Shown here in pieces: positions 36,006-44,700 of a stretch of DNA of 64,000 nucleotides. Numbering within the stretch: position 1 is the stretch's first letter; every line of letters starts with the position of its first letter. The notes beneath the pieces are model-generated. The model made no database searches, had not been told where the DNA came from, and was given only the letters and a program-made list of their open reading frames with translations. Source of the stretch: Flavobacteriales bacterium UBA852 (GTDB lineage Bacteria > Bacteroidota > Bacteroidia > Flavobacteriales_E > Vicingaceae); contig DBGO01000016.1 of assembly GCA_002295925.1 (NCBI GenBank), forward strand, positions 3,933 to 67,932, written 5' to 3'. The translations under genes were made by a program, and so were the position numbers.

Positions 36006-39000
36006 ATGAAAAATTGTATTTTCTATATTTTACTGTCTCTGTTTAGCTTAAATATCCTTGCTCAAAATGCCTATACATTAAAAAGCTATGATGAAGAAAA
36101 GCATAAACAATTCAAAAAAATTGAAATTTTACTTCATCAGGTAGATTTTAATGGAATATTAAAGAAAACGGTTTTGGAGAATCATCTCGAAGTAGAGCCC
36201 ATCTCTCAAATTAAACAATATTTCGAGTATAAATTCATTCAAAATAAAAAATGGATTTATACTAAAATTCTAAATGGTGAACTTGATTCAGAAAATATAA
36301 ATGGATTTTTTGAAGAACAATTTTCGAAATGGGCAAAAACATATCACTTAGATTATTTTCAACTGGTTAGACAAATTCAGAATCACGAACCACCTAAAAA
36401 CCAACGAAAAGGTGATACACCCGATAAAGGAGCCGGACAACCCTGCCAAAATGCAGATTTTGAAACCGGAGACGGAACAGGTTGGGTATTTACAGAGGGA
36501 GATGTAGATAGCAATCCCTATGGTTATGTAAACGTTTCACCCTCATCATTAGCCAGCAATCAATTTACTATGATGACCGGAGCAGGGATGGATGCTGTTA
36601 CTGGAGCTTTTCCGGTTGTCAATCCTGACGGAGGAAGTTATTCGCTAATGATTGGAGATGGAACAGGTGTAGGTGCTAGAGCAGCTGCAGTGTCGCAAAC
36701 TTTTTTGGTAGATTCAAATAGTGCTTCTTTTACATACAGTTACGCTTTAGTACTTGAAGATCCAAGTGGACACACATTAGGTGAAAAGCCATTTTTTAAA
36801 GTTAATGTGTATGATCAAAATGGAAATATAATTCCATGTGGTGATTATCAGGTAATTGCAACGGCAAATGATCCTGATTTTATTGCCTATTCGGGAGGCT
36901 ATTATTTGCCTTGGCGTACAACTTTTGCACCTTTAGATGCTTATATCGGGCAAAATGTTACGATAGAATTTATTGTTGGAGATTGTGATCAAGGGGGGCA
37001 TTATGGTTATGGTTATGTGGATGCGAATTGCTCTCCTTTGGAAATTATGGCGTCCGATACTGTAATATGTGGCGCTCCTGTTACGTTAACTGCTCCTCCT
37101 GGAGCTGCTACTTACCAGTGGAACACCGGTGAAACAACGCAATCAATTTCAACTTCAACACCGGGCAATTATCAGGTAACTTTAACACCTGTTACAGGAT
37201 CAGCTTGTTCGGTTACGTTAGATGTTGATGTATATGGTTCAAGTGATATTCCTGTCGCACAATTTCAATCCGATACAGTTTGTGTTGGAAACCCAACCAC
37301 TTTTACCGATCAATCTTATGTTATTGGTACAGGAGTACCAAACGGTTGGGAATGGGATTTTGATAATGATGGGGTAATAGATGATACTTCACAAAACCCA
37401 ACCTATACATTTCCTTCAGCAGGCAGTTATCCTGTTTTATTGATATTGCATACATCTTCAGGTTGTTCTGATGATACTACAATAAATGTTGTAGTAAATG
37501 ATTTACCCTCAGCTTCTTTTACAAATGTTATCGCATGCGCCGGTTCAAATGCAACTTTTACGGATAATTCAACAGTAACATCCGGAACAATAACCAATTG
37601 GTCTTGGGATTTTGGCGATGGGAATACTTCTACACAGCAAAATCCATCACATTTATATACAAATTATGGCACGTACAATGTGCAATTTACGGTGTCAACA
37701 TCATCCGGTTGTTCCGACGATACCACAGTAAGTATTTATATTCCTGATGTGCCGGTAGCCTCTTTTACAGCCACTTCTGTTTGTGAGGGAGATTCTACGC
37801 AATTTACAGATTTATCTGCAGTAAATAATGCAAATATTGGTTCATGGTATTGGGTTTTTGGAGATGCTACAAGTTCTACCGTTCAAAATCCATCGCATTT
37901 ATATTCTACTCAAGGAACTTACCAAGTTACCCTTATTGTTACCTCTGATGATACATTAGGTTGTACTGATGATACAACAATTACAGTTACCGTAAACCCT
38001 CAACCTGTTGCTGATTTTACTGTTAATGATGAATGTGCTTATGACAGTGTGAAATTTACAAACAATACAGTTGTAAATGCCGGAACGTTGAATTTTTCAT
38101 GGAATTTTGGTGATAATTCTTCCTTGAATAATTTGCCTTCGCCTTCTCATTTGTATGGAAACCCGGGTATTTATCAGGTTATTTTGGATGCAAGCAATGG
38201 TTCTTGTTCCGATAGCGATACTGATACGGTTGTTGTTTATGCCAAACCAATAGCAGATTTTCTTAATTCTCCGGTTTGTTTGGGAGATACATCAATGTTC
38301 ACAGATAATTCTTCTTTACCTGTTTCGATAAATAGTGATACAATAAACGATTGGAATTGGGATGTTGATAATAATGGGATTGTAGATTATTCTACTCAAA
38401 ATACCTCATATATGTATCCGGCAGAAGGCGGACACAGTGCAACTTTAATAATTTCTACAGCTTTTGGCTGTACAGATACAATAACAAAACCCGTTACAGT
38501 ATGGCCTTTGCCTGTTGTAGATTTTTCGCCAACTGAAGTTTGTTTAAATCAAGCTACTCAATTTAATGATTTAACTACGGTTTCAAATACTTATACAACA
38601 AATGCTATTGTAGGGTGGAGTTGGGACTTTGATGATGGTGGAAATTCTACATTACAAAATCCGATTTATACTTATTCTTCACCGGGAACTTATCAAACAC
38701 AATTGATTGCAACAACCAATAACGGATGTGTTGATTCGGTTACAAAACCGGTAACAGTGAATCCGCTTCCTGTTGCAAATTTCACCAGTTCAGACCCCAG
38801 CGGTTGTTCTCCTTGGTGTATTTCGTTTGTCGATAATTCTTCAATCAGCAATGGTAATATTGTGCAATATATTTGGACGATGGGGAATGGAGATACATTA
38901 ACTACCCAAAATCCTCAATATTGTTATACCAATAATTCGCAAAGTTTGGATGTGTATGATATTGGAATGACTGTTGTTTCAAATAAAGGCTGCACAGATG

Positions 39001-39554
39001 ATACTACTGCATATTCTTATGTAAATGTATTTCCAAATCCTGTAGCTGATTTTACATATAATCCAAATCCGACCGATATTATGGATCCAACCATTTCATT
39101 TTTAGATATGTCACTCGGTCCCAATATGTGGGAGTGGAGTTTTGGTGATGGAGATTCTTCAACCATACAAAACCCTGTGCATCAATATGCCGACAGCGGA
39201 AATTATTTAGTATCGTTATACATAGAAAATCAATATGGATGTAAAGATTCAACAGAAAAATTAATTCGAATCGATCCTTATTTTATTGTTTACATTCCTA
39301 ATACTTTCACACCTGATGGAGATGGAAGAAATGATAAGTTTTTTGTAAAAGGTGTAGGTATTGTTGAAATTCAATATCTGATTTTTGACCGTTGGGGAAA
39401 TAGAATCTGGGAAGGGTACACTTTAGATTCTGCTTGGGATGGAACTTACAAAGGAGAAGTTGTTCAAATCGATACTTATGTATACAAAATAAAAGTGAAG
39501 GATGTGTTCGATAAATGGCATACGTACCACGGACATGTAAATGTGATTAAATAA
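36006..39554 (+). CDS. Giant PKD-repeat surface protein with T9SS type B sorting domain (paralogue 2)
   Basis: 1182 residues with a signal peptide (about 1-20, LNILAQ). A charged helical stretch follows (about 25-135), then a lectin-like beta domain beginning CQNADFETGDGTGWVFTEGD (about 148-345). A short Ig-like unit (APVTLTAPPGAATYQWNTGETTQSI), about seven to eight PKD domains and a type B sorting domain (YIPNTFTPDGDGRNDKFFV to HVNVIK) complete it. The PKD half is paralogous to the preceding gene but the N-terminal domains are unrelated, so the stalk is shared and the head exchanged. Likely a surface adhesin delivered by T9SS. Confidence 0.9.
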   Translation: MKNCIFYILLSLFSLNILAQNAYTLKSYDEEKHKQFKKIEILLHQVDFNGILKKTVLENHLEVEPISQIKQYFEYKFIQNKKWIYTKILNGELDSENINGFFEEQFSKWAKTYHLDYFQLVRQIQNHEPPKNQRKGDTPDKGAGQPCQNADFETGDGTGWVFTEGDVDSNPYGYVNVSPSSLASNQFTMMTGAGMDAVTGAFPVVNPDGGSYSLMIGDGTGVGARAAAVSQTFLVDSNSASFTYSYALVLEDPSGHTLGEKPFFKVNVYDQNGNIIPCGDYQVIATANDPDFIAYSGGYYLPWRTTFAPLDAYIGQNVTIEFIVGDCDQGGHYGYGYVDANCSPLEIMASDTVICGAPVTLTAPPGAATYQWNTGETTQSISTSTPGNYQVTLTPVTGSACSVTLDVDVYGSSDIPVAQFQSDTVCVGNPTTFTDQSYVIGTGVPNGWEWDFDNDGVIDDTSQNPTYTFPSAGSYPVLLILHTSSGCSDDTTINVVVNDLPSASFTNVIACAGSNATFTDNSTVTSGTITNWSWDFGDGNTSTQQNPSHLYTNYGTYNVQFTVSTSSGCSDDTTVSIYIPDVPVASFTATSVCEGDSTQFTDLSAVNNANIGSWYWVFGDATSSTVQNPSHLYSTQGTYQVTLIVTSDDTLGCTDDTTITVTVNPQPVADFTVNDECAYDSVKFTNNTVVNAGTLNFSWNFGDNSSLNNLPSPSHLYGNPGIYQVILDASNGSCSDSDTDTVVVYAKPIADFLNSPVCLGDTSMFTDNSSLPVSINSDTINDWNWDVDNNGIVDYSTQNTSYMYPAEGGHSATLIISTAFGCTDTITKPVTVWPLPVVDFSPTEVCLNQATQFNDLTTVSNTYTTNAIVGWSWDFDDGGNSTLQNPIYTYSSPGTYQTQLIATTNNGCVDSVTKPVTVNPLPVANFTSSDPSGCSPWCISFVDNSSISNGNIVQYIWTMGNGDTLTTQNPQYCYTNNSQSLDVYDIGMTVVSNKGCTDDTTAYSYVNVFPNPVADFTYNPNPTDIMDPTISFLDMSLGPNMWEWSFGDGDSSTIQNPVHQYADSGNYLVSLYIENQYGCKDSTEKLIRIDPYFIVYIPNTFTPDGDGRNDKFFVKGVGIVEIQYLIFDRWGNRIWEGYTLDSAWDGTYKGEVVQIDTYVYKIKVKDVFDKWHTYHGHVNVIK

Positions 39555-39560
39555 AATTAA

Positions 39561-39587
39561 AGCCGAAGATTATTCTTCGGCTTTTTT
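39561..39587. terminator. Terminator overlapping the 3' end of phoH
   Basis: AGCCGAAGA-TTAT-TCTTCGGCT followed by six T. It ends the plus-strand giant gene, while its right half is the last codons of phoH on the minus strand (phoH stop at 39570-39572). An upstream A-run gives a T-tract on the minus strand too, so it may work both ways. Confidence 0.88.
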
Positions 39588-40511
39588 ATAGGCAGAAATA
39601 ATGTGTTTGACCAAATGATGACGGATTACATCTTGTTCGTCAAAACGAACAAAACCAATGCCTTTTACATCTTTTAATATATCAAGAGCTTGTTTAAGTC
39701 CTGATTGTTGGCTTTTGGGTAAATCAATTTGAGATAAATCGCCTGTGATGATAAATTTTGCCGATTTTCCCATTCTGGTTAAAAACATTTTAAATTGGCT
39801 CTTAGTGGTATTTTGAGCTTCATCCAGTATAACAAAAGCATTGTCTAGTGTTCGTCCTCGCATAAATGCCAATGGAGCAATTTGAATAATTCCGTTTTCA
39901 ATCATATCATTTAATCGTTCCGCAGGAATCATATCGCGCAATGCATCGTATAATGGTTGTAAATACGGGTCGAGTTTTTCTTTCAAATCGCCGGGCAAAA
40001 ATCCTAAATGTTCTCCGGCTTCTACAGCCGGGCGGGTTAAAATTATTCGTCGTACGGTTTTGTTCTTCAAAGCCCTTACAGCTAATGCTACTGCTGTGTA
40101 TGTTTTGCCTGTTCCGGCAGGGCCAATGGCAAAAACCATATCATTGTCAGCCATTTTATTGACCAACTCGCGTTGGTTTTTTGTTTTTGGTTTTATCACT
40201 AAACCGCTGTTGCCAAAGACCAAAATTTCATTATCGTGCAATAATAATTCATTCTCACTTTCAGAAGATAAAACTCTTTCTATGTTGTTTTCTGTCAGTT
40301 GTTTGTATTTTTTCAGATGCTCTATAAGAATCATTAATTTTTCTTCAAAAGAAATAATATCCTTACTCTGACCCAATACTTTTAATTTATTACCACGGGC
40401 TATAATTTTAACCTTAGGAAAATAAGATTTGATTTTTGTCAGCTTTTTTTCATTTACCCCAAACAAGTCGAGTGGGTCAACTTCGTGAATTTCAATTTCT
40501 TTTTCGTTCAA
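39570..40511 (-). CDS. phoH: PhoH-family ATPase
   Basis: A 313-residue PhoH-like protein with an N-terminal KH-like part (about 20-75, YFPKVKIIARGNKLKVLG). The ATPase core has Walker A GPAGTGKT (130-137), TRPAVEAGEHLGFLPGDLKEKLDPYLQPLYDAL, Walker B VILDEAQNTTKSQFKMFLTRMG and SAKFIITGDLSQIDLP. Family members are ribosome/RNA-associated ATPases, often paired with the YbeY nuclease, which is not adjacent here. Its 3' end shares a terminator with the convergent giant PKD gene, and its 5' end is divergent from the SAM-hydrolase family gene. Confidence 0.96.
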   Translation of the reverse strand: MNEKEIEIHEVDPLDLFGVNEKKLTKIKSYFPKVKIIARGNKLKVLGQSKDIISFEEKLMILIEHLKKYKQLTENNIERVLSSESENELLLHDNEILVFGNSGLVIKPKTKNQRELVNKMADNDMVFAIGPAGTGKTYTAVALAVRALKNKTVRRIILTRPAVEAGEHLGFLPGDLKEKLDPYLQPLYDALRDMIPAERLNDMIENGIIQIAPLAFMRGRTLDNAFVILDEAQNTTKSQFKMFLTRMGKSAKFIITGDLSQIDLPKSQQSGLKQALDILKDVKGIGFVRFDEQDVIRHHLVKHIISAYKKAEE

Positions 40512-40558
40512 TGGCGTTTATTATTTACGGTTTATAAAATGGTATACGAAATTATTAC

Positions 40559-40566
40559 TATTTTTG
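40559..40566 (+). promoter_or_regulatory. Candidate -7 box of the SAM-hydrolase gene
   Basis: TATTTTTG (TAnnTTTG) lies 27 bases before the ATG at 40594. Its presence here argues against the longer TTG start at 40564, which would fall within the box. Confidence 0.35.
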
Positions 40567-40593
40567 ATACATTCAACAGTTGAATTACAAATA

Positions 40594-41370
40594 ATGGCAA
40601 TAATTACTTTAACCTCCGACTTAGGTCTGAAAGATTATTATGTAGCATCGGTTAAAGGTGCCATTTTATCCCAATTTCCGGAAGCTGTAATAGTAGATAT
40701 TACACATCAAATACCGGCTTTCGATATTATTCAAACCTCAATAATTCTTAAAAATTGTTATAATGATTTTCCTCAGGGAACGGTTCATGTTATTGGTGTA
40801 AATTCCGAAAAAGACAGGGATGTGCCTCATGTTGCTGTAAAATATAACGGACATTATTTTATTGGTGCCGATAATGGTGTTTTTTCCCTGATTTTTGATT
40901 ATGAACCTGAAGAAATTGTTGAAATAAATTTTCCGGATATTCCATTTACCACATTTGCTACAAAAGATATATTTGTTCGTGCCGCTTGTATGCTGGCTAA
41001 AGGAGTAGAAATGAAAACTTTGGGTGTGCCAAAATCTCAATTGGAGCAAAAATCAATGTTCAGAGCAATATCCGAAGGCGATTTAATAAAAGGAATGGTA
41101 ATTTATGTCGATCATTATGGCAATGTATTAACCAATGTTACACAAGCAATGATGGAAGAAGTAGGGAAGGAGCGCCCCTTTACTTTATATTTTAGAGGTG
41201 GTGATTATAATATTTCTAAAATCAATCAATATTACCACGACGTGCCGGAAGGGGAAAGAGTTGCACTCTATAATTCGTCCGGATTTATAGAAATCGCCAT
41301 AAATAAAGGAAATGCAAATAAATTATTTGGCATAAAGCAGGGAGATCCGATTAGGATAGAATTTTCTTAA
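40594..41370 (+). CDS. SAM hydroxide adenosyltransferase family protein (DUF62)
   Basis: The start is ATG 40594, giving MAIITLTSDLGLKDYYVASVKGAI, the conserved N-terminus of the family. The 258-residue product has IVDITHQIPAFDIIQTS, GTVHVIGVNSEK and YFIGADNGVFSLIFD, with the D-x-H-type catalytic elements. A C-terminal beta-barrel domain follows (GMVIYVDHYGNVLTNVT, VALYNSSGFIEIAINKGNA). Most non-halogenase members cleave S-adenosylmethionine to adenosine and methionine using hydroxide. The physiological role is not settled. It is divergent from phoH and followed by an ABM-domain gene at 11 bases. Confidence 0.92.
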   Translation: MAIITLTSDLGLKDYYVASVKGAILSQFPEAVIVDITHQIPAFDIIQTSIILKNCYNDFPQGTVHVIGVNSEKDRDVPHVAVKYNGHYFIGADNGVFSLIFDYEPEEIVEINFPDIPFTTFATKDIFVRAACMLAKGVEMKTLGVPKSQLEQKSMFRAISEGDLIKGMVIYVDHYGNVLTNVTQAMMEEVGKERPFTLYFRGGDYNISKINQYYHDVPEGERVALYNSSGFIEIAINKGNANKLFGIKQGDPIRIEFS

Positions 41371-41381
41371 AAAATAGGTTT

Positions 41382-41678
41382 ATGATAATACGAGTAGTAA
41401 AGATGGAGTTTGATTTTGGAAAAGTGGAAGCGTTTCGCAAACTTTTTGATGAGCATAAAAATAAGATTAGAAATTTTCCCGGCGTATTACGATTGGAATT
41501 ATTGCAAGATATTGAACGGGAAAATGTATTTTTTACTTACAGTTGGTGGGAATCTGCTGAAGATTTGGAAAAATACCGTCATTCAGAATTGTTCAAATCT
41601 GTATGGTCGCAAACCAAAATACTATTTGCAGTTAAACCGCAAGCTTGGTCGCTAAATAGAGAGGAATTTCTTCCTTAA
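41382..41678 (+). CDS. ABM-domain (antibiotic biosynthesis monooxygenase-like) protein
   Basis: 98 residues with the dimeric alpha/beta barrel (ferredoxin-like) pattern of the ABM superfamily: IIRVVKMEFDFGKVEAFRKLFDEHKNKIRNFPGVLRLELLQD, then VFFTYSWWESAEDLEKYRHSELFKSVW. Most such chromosomal proteins are of unknown function; some are cofactor-free oxygenases or haem-degrading enzymes, and the Asn-Trp-His haem set is not evident. It follows the SAM-hydrolase gene by 11 bases and probably shares its mRNA. Confidence 0.8.
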   Translation: MIIRVVKMEFDFGKVEAFRKLFDEHKNKIRNFPGVLRLELLQDIERENVFFTYSWWESAEDLEKYRHSELFKSVWSQTKILFAVKPQAWSLNREEFLP

Positions 41679-41779
41679 TCTGTGAAATTTTAGCGGTAAA
41701 TTCATCGTTATAGTAAGATAAGTGCCGAAAGGTTTTAATAATAGCAAATATTTTTAGATATTTGTTAATTAGGCAAGTT

Positions 41780-44700
41780 ATGCTTACGCGAAAAATTACA
41801 TATCACTATTTATTGCTTTTAACAGTAATGTTGTTTTCCTTTGTTCAAGGAAATGCCCAAGCACCTTGGACACTTGATTTTGACGGTAAAATTAAAAATG
41901 AAACCACCGGAGACAAATTAGATGGAACAACTATCACCATAAAGCGTAACGGTTCAACTTGGAAGACACTTACGGTTGATAAATCCGGGAAATTCAGTTT
42001 TTCATTGGAGCCCGATGCCGAATATACTATCATATTTTCCAAGCCCGGATTTGTTTCCAAAAAAATATATGTCAATACAAAGAATGTCCCCCCCGAAGAG
42101 GCTACTTACGGGTTTGATTTCCCTATGCAAATGAATCTTTTTGAAGAAATTGAAGGACTGGACGTTTCTATTTTAAATCAACCGATAGCAAAAATTTCTT
42201 TCGACCCCAATTCAGGTTATTTCGATTTCGATCCTTCTTATACCAAATCTATAAAAAAGCAGATTGAAGAAATGAAAAAGCAATTGGAAGAGCTTAACAG
42301 GCAATATACCAATGCCATAAAATCTGCGGATGCCAAGTTTGCACAAAAAAGCTGGCAAGAAGCAATGGAATTATATCAAAAAGCCGCCTCAATAAAAACG
42401 AAAGAGCAATATCCAAAAGATAAAATCGCTGAAATAAAGAAAATTCTCGATGAACAAAAACAACAACAAGAAGCAGAAAAACAAAAACGAGACAAATACA
42501 ACGCTATTATTGCAGATGCCGACAGTAAATTTTCTGCAAAAGATTATGAGAATGCCAAAGCAAAATATAATGAAGCTTTAGGAATTTTTCCGGATGAAAA
42601 ATATCCAAAAGATAAAATTGCCGAAATCGAAAAGTTAATTGCTGCTCAAAAGCAAAAAGAAGAACAATATAAATCCTTAATCGCTGAAGCGGACAGTAAA
42701 TTTTCATCAAAAGATTACGAAGGAGCAAAGGCAAAATACACCGAGGCATTGGGGATTAAACCCAACGAACAATATCCGAAAGATAAAATCAGTGAGATAG
42801 AAAAATTATTGTCCGAATTGGCAGCCGAGAAGCAAAAAGAGGAACAATATAAAGCATTGATAGCCGAAGCGGACAGTAAGTTTTCATCGAAAGATTATGA
42901 AGGTGCAAAAGCAAAATACACCGAAGCATTAGGCATCAAACCCAACGAACAATATCCGAAAGATAAAATCAGTGAGATAGAAAAACTATTGTCTGAATTG
43001 GCTGCTGAGAAACAAAAAGAAGAGCAGTATAAAGCAATTATAGCCGAAGCAGACAGTAAGTTATCAGCAAAAGATTACGAAGGCGCAAAAGCAAAATACA
43101 CCGAAGCATTGGGAATTAAACCCAATGAAAAATACCCGAAAGATAAAATCAGTGAGATAGAAAAACTAATGTCTGAATTGGCTGCTGAGAAACAAAAAGA
43201 AGAGCAGTATAAAGCAATTATAGCCGAAGCGGACACTAAATTTTCATCTAAAGATTATGAAGGTGCAAAAGCAAAATACACCGAAGCATTGGGCATTAAA
43301 CCCAACGAACAATATCCGAAAGATAAAATTAGTGAGATAGAAAAACTATTGTCTGAATTGGCAGCAGAAAAGCAAAAAGAAGAGCAGTATAAAGCATTAA
43401 TAGCTGAAGCGGACAGCAAGTTATCAGCAAAAGATTACGAAGGTGCCAAATCGAAATACAATGCCGCATTAAGTTTGAAACCCAATGAGCAATACCCTAA
43501 AGATAAGATAGCCGAAATCGAGAAGTTATTGGCAGAGTTAGCGGCTAAAGAGGCATCAGAGAAACAAAAAGAAGAGCAGTATAAAGCATTAATAGCCGAA
43601 GCGGACAGCAAATTTTCATCAAAAGATTACGAAGGTGCCAAATCGAAATACAATGCCGCATTAGGTTTGAAACCCAATGAGCAATACCCTAAAGATAAGA
43701 TAGCCGAAATCGAGAAGATATTGGCAGAGTTGGCTGATAAAGAGGCATCAGAGAAACAAAAAGAAGAGCAGTATAAAGCAATTATTGCCGAAGCAGATAG
43801 CAAGTTTTCATCAAAAGATTACGAAGGTGCCAAATCGAAATACAATGCCGCAATAGGTGTAAAGCCCAATGAACAATATCCTAAAGATAAAATAGCCGAA
43901 ATCGAGAAGATATTGGCAGAGTTAGCGGCTAAAGAGGCATCAGAAAAACAAAAAGAAGAGCAGTATAAAGCATTAATAGCTGAGGCAGACAGTAAGTTAT
44001 CAGCAAAAGATTACGAAGGTGCCAAATCGAAGTACAATGCCGCATTAGGCGTAAAGCCCAACGAGCAATACCCTAAAGATAAGATTTCAGAAATCGAGAA
44101 GATATTGGCAGAATTGTCGGCTAAAGAGGAAGAAGATAAGCTAGCAGCAGAAGCGGAAAGAAAAAAACGGGAATATTACAATGCTTTAATTAAAAAAGCG
44201 GATGATTCATTCAACAAACAAGATTGGGACGATGCGATTTCAAATTACCAACAAGCGTCATTTATGTATCCCAATGAGCAATATCCAAAGGATAAAATTG
44301 CAGAAATTGAGAGGTTGAAAAAAGAGTTGGCTGATAAACAAAATGCTGCGCAACAAAAAGAGGCACAATACAAAGCGTTGATAGCCGAAGCAGACAGCAA
44401 ATTCTCCTCAAAAGATTATCAAGGGGCAAAATCAAAATATCAAGAAGCTTTAGGTATTAAACCCAACGAACAATACCCTAAAAATAAAATTGCTGAAATA
44501 GAAAAACTGTTGGCAGAATTGGCAGCACAGCAAAATCAACCTAAAGAAGAACCAAAAGAAAAGCCGAAAGAAATTGCAGTTACGGTAGATAACACCGATA
44601 AACAATATCAAGATTTAATAGCTTCTGCCGATAATTTATTCTCAAATAAAGAATACATAAAAGCAAAATCGACTTATCAAAAAGCACAAAATCTAAAACC

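Noticed and set aside
32082..39554. Two giants as one gene broken by a frameshift
   Set aside because: Each has its own signal peptide and complete type B sorting domain, with a strong terminator between them.
41382..41678. Haem-degrading monooxygenase (IsdG/HmuO type)
   Set aside because: The ABM fold is visible but the Asn-Trp-His haem-site set is not evident.
42660..44110. Regular repeats that could suggest a CRISPR array
   Set aside because: Period is 180-192 bases, in frame with a single long coding sequence and without unique spacers, so it is a protein tandem repeat.
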